Shown here: in pieces, positions 63,524-64,000 of the stretch
How positions within the stretch are numbered: the stretch's first letter is position 1
Layout: the number at the start of each line of letters is the position of its first letter
NCBI RefSeq assembly: GCF_042675725.1
Contig: NZ_JBHTJN010000004.1
Coordinates: 186,001-250,000 of the forward strand
Origin: Seminibacterium arietis
GTDB lineage: Bacteria > Pseudomonadota > Gammaproteobacteria > Enterobacterales > Pasteurellaceae
Direction: 5' to 3'
DNA length: 64,000 nt
The notes under the pieces: model-generated
What the model saw: the letters and a program-made list of their open reading frames with translations, nothing else
The model's database searches: none
What the model was told of the DNA's origin: nothing
Made by a program: the position numbers and the translations under genes

Positions 63524-64000
63524 TTAGCTTTTATAATCAAAATCTGGAACGCTATTCCAACGATCTTTGAAATAATGAGCCGCTAATTTAGGTTCACGTG
63601 TACGAGTAAATAAACCTTTTTTATTACCTTGTACTCGGAAAATACCATATTTAGTTTGAAAATCAGCAAAATTCCAGACATGTTCTCCAACAAAATAAGG
63701 AATTGCATCAATCACTTCATGATTTGCTTTATAATATTCGACCTGATATTCTTCTGTGAAAGGAGTGTTGAAATCCATATCGTGTAAACCTGCTATAGTA
63801 TCTGCACCATATTCAGTAAACATTATTGGTTTTTCAGGGAAAAGACGATGCCAATGTTCAATCTCTTCTTGTAAAGCCTTTTTAGCTCCTACTAAATCAG
63901 CAGTATTTTTATACCAACCATAATAGCGATTTAAGCAGATCACGTCACTTAATGCCATTGCCTCATCTTTACCTGCTGGTGCCAATAAAATATTGACATA
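63524..64000 (-). CDS. uidA: beta-glucuronidase, C-terminal part (gene continues past window)
   Basis: Glycoside hydrolase family 2 enzyme that frees glucuronic acid from glucuronides. About 158 C-terminal codons are present, open to the window edge. Matches to E. coli UidA include CLNRYYGWY, the catalytic nucleophile in FTEYGADTIAGLH, GEHVWNFADF and the glucuronate-binding NKKGLFTR. The MAPAGKDE position is internal, not a start. It fits as the first step feeding glucuronate to UxaC. Confidence 0.92.
   Translation of the reverse strand, partial: YVNILLAPAGKDEAMALSDVICLNRYYGWYKNTADLVGAKKALQEEIEHWHRLFPEKPIMFTEYGADTIAGLHDMDFNTPFTEEYQVEYYKANHEVIDAIPYFVGEHVWNFADFQTKYGIFRVQGNKKGLFTRTREPKLAAHYFKDRWNSVPDFDYKS

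Noticed and set aside
60396..64000. Lack of uptake signals in the last 3.6 kb as a sign of recent transfer
   Set aside because: Other core stretches (for example about 12.5-17.8 kb) also lack them for over 5 kb, so the gap is not informative.

Overview
This 64 kb window is a chromosomal segment of an AT-rich gammaproteobacterium of the family Pasteurellaceae. The main evidence is the 9-base Haemophilus-type DNA uptake signal (AAGTGCGGT or its complement), which I find by eye about fifty times, plus Pasteurellaceae-like proteins throughout. From memory, FtsI, FtsZ and AceF differ clearly from those of H. influenzae, so a related species of the same uptake-signal group fits better. Histophilus is one guess; the sequence alone does not settle it. 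Nearly all genes lie on the minus strand; the exceptions are prfC, prfB, lysS and one tRNA. No gap between genes exceeds 300 bases.

Region by region. 0-5.7 kb: rpsA (cut by the window edge), cytidylate kinase fused in frame to a VirK/DUF535 domain, argG and purC (with a PurR box). 5.9-15.3 kb: prfC, hldE, lpdA, aceF and aceE (pyruvate dehydrogenase). 15.5-20.3 kb: mscL, trkA, rsmB, fmt, def. 20.5-40 kb: pheA, lpxC, then a complete division and cell wall (dcw) cluster, transcribed mraZ-rsmH-ftsL-ftsI-murE-murF-mraY-murD-ftsW-murG-murC-ddlB-ftsQ-ftsA-ftsZ. Many of its genes overlap or nearly touch. It is headed by a recognisable promoter and a four-repeat MraZ operator. 40-48.3 kb: cstA, a small cysteine-containing protein, tmcA, ybeY, mtnN, a DsbA-like gene broken at a homopolymer, recJ and dsbC. 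48.4-51.1 kb: prfB with its programmed frameshift, and lysS. 51.2-54.3 kb: znuA with a histidine-rich repeat tract, tcdA and mltA. 54.5 kb: initiator tRNA.

54.7-64 kb is a hexuronate/glucuronide locus. It holds a TRAP transporter (dctP-dctQ-dctM), a zinc alcohol dehydrogenase, eda, a UxuR-like repressor, uxaC, a second TRAP system and the end of a beta-glucuronidase gene (uidA). A near-perfect CRP site and a palindromic GntR-type operator lie upstream of the dehydrogenase-TRAP operon. The logic is release of glucuronate (UidA), uptake (TRAP), isomerisation (UxaC) and final aldol cleavage (Eda). The second TRAP system is damaged: its small subunit lacks its N-terminus and no binding-protein gene precedes it. 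The middle enzymes (UxuA, UxuB, KdgK) are not in the window.

I did not find a clearly new biological system, CRISPR array, prophage or insertion sequence. The most notable items are the DUF535-Cmk fusion, the T10 frameshift in the DsbA-like gene, the truncated TRAP operon, the 10-bp-periodic MraZ box, a terminator-like hairpin just upstream of cstA, an inverted repeat enclosing an uptake signal between aceE and aceF, and the use of inverted uptake signals as terminators.
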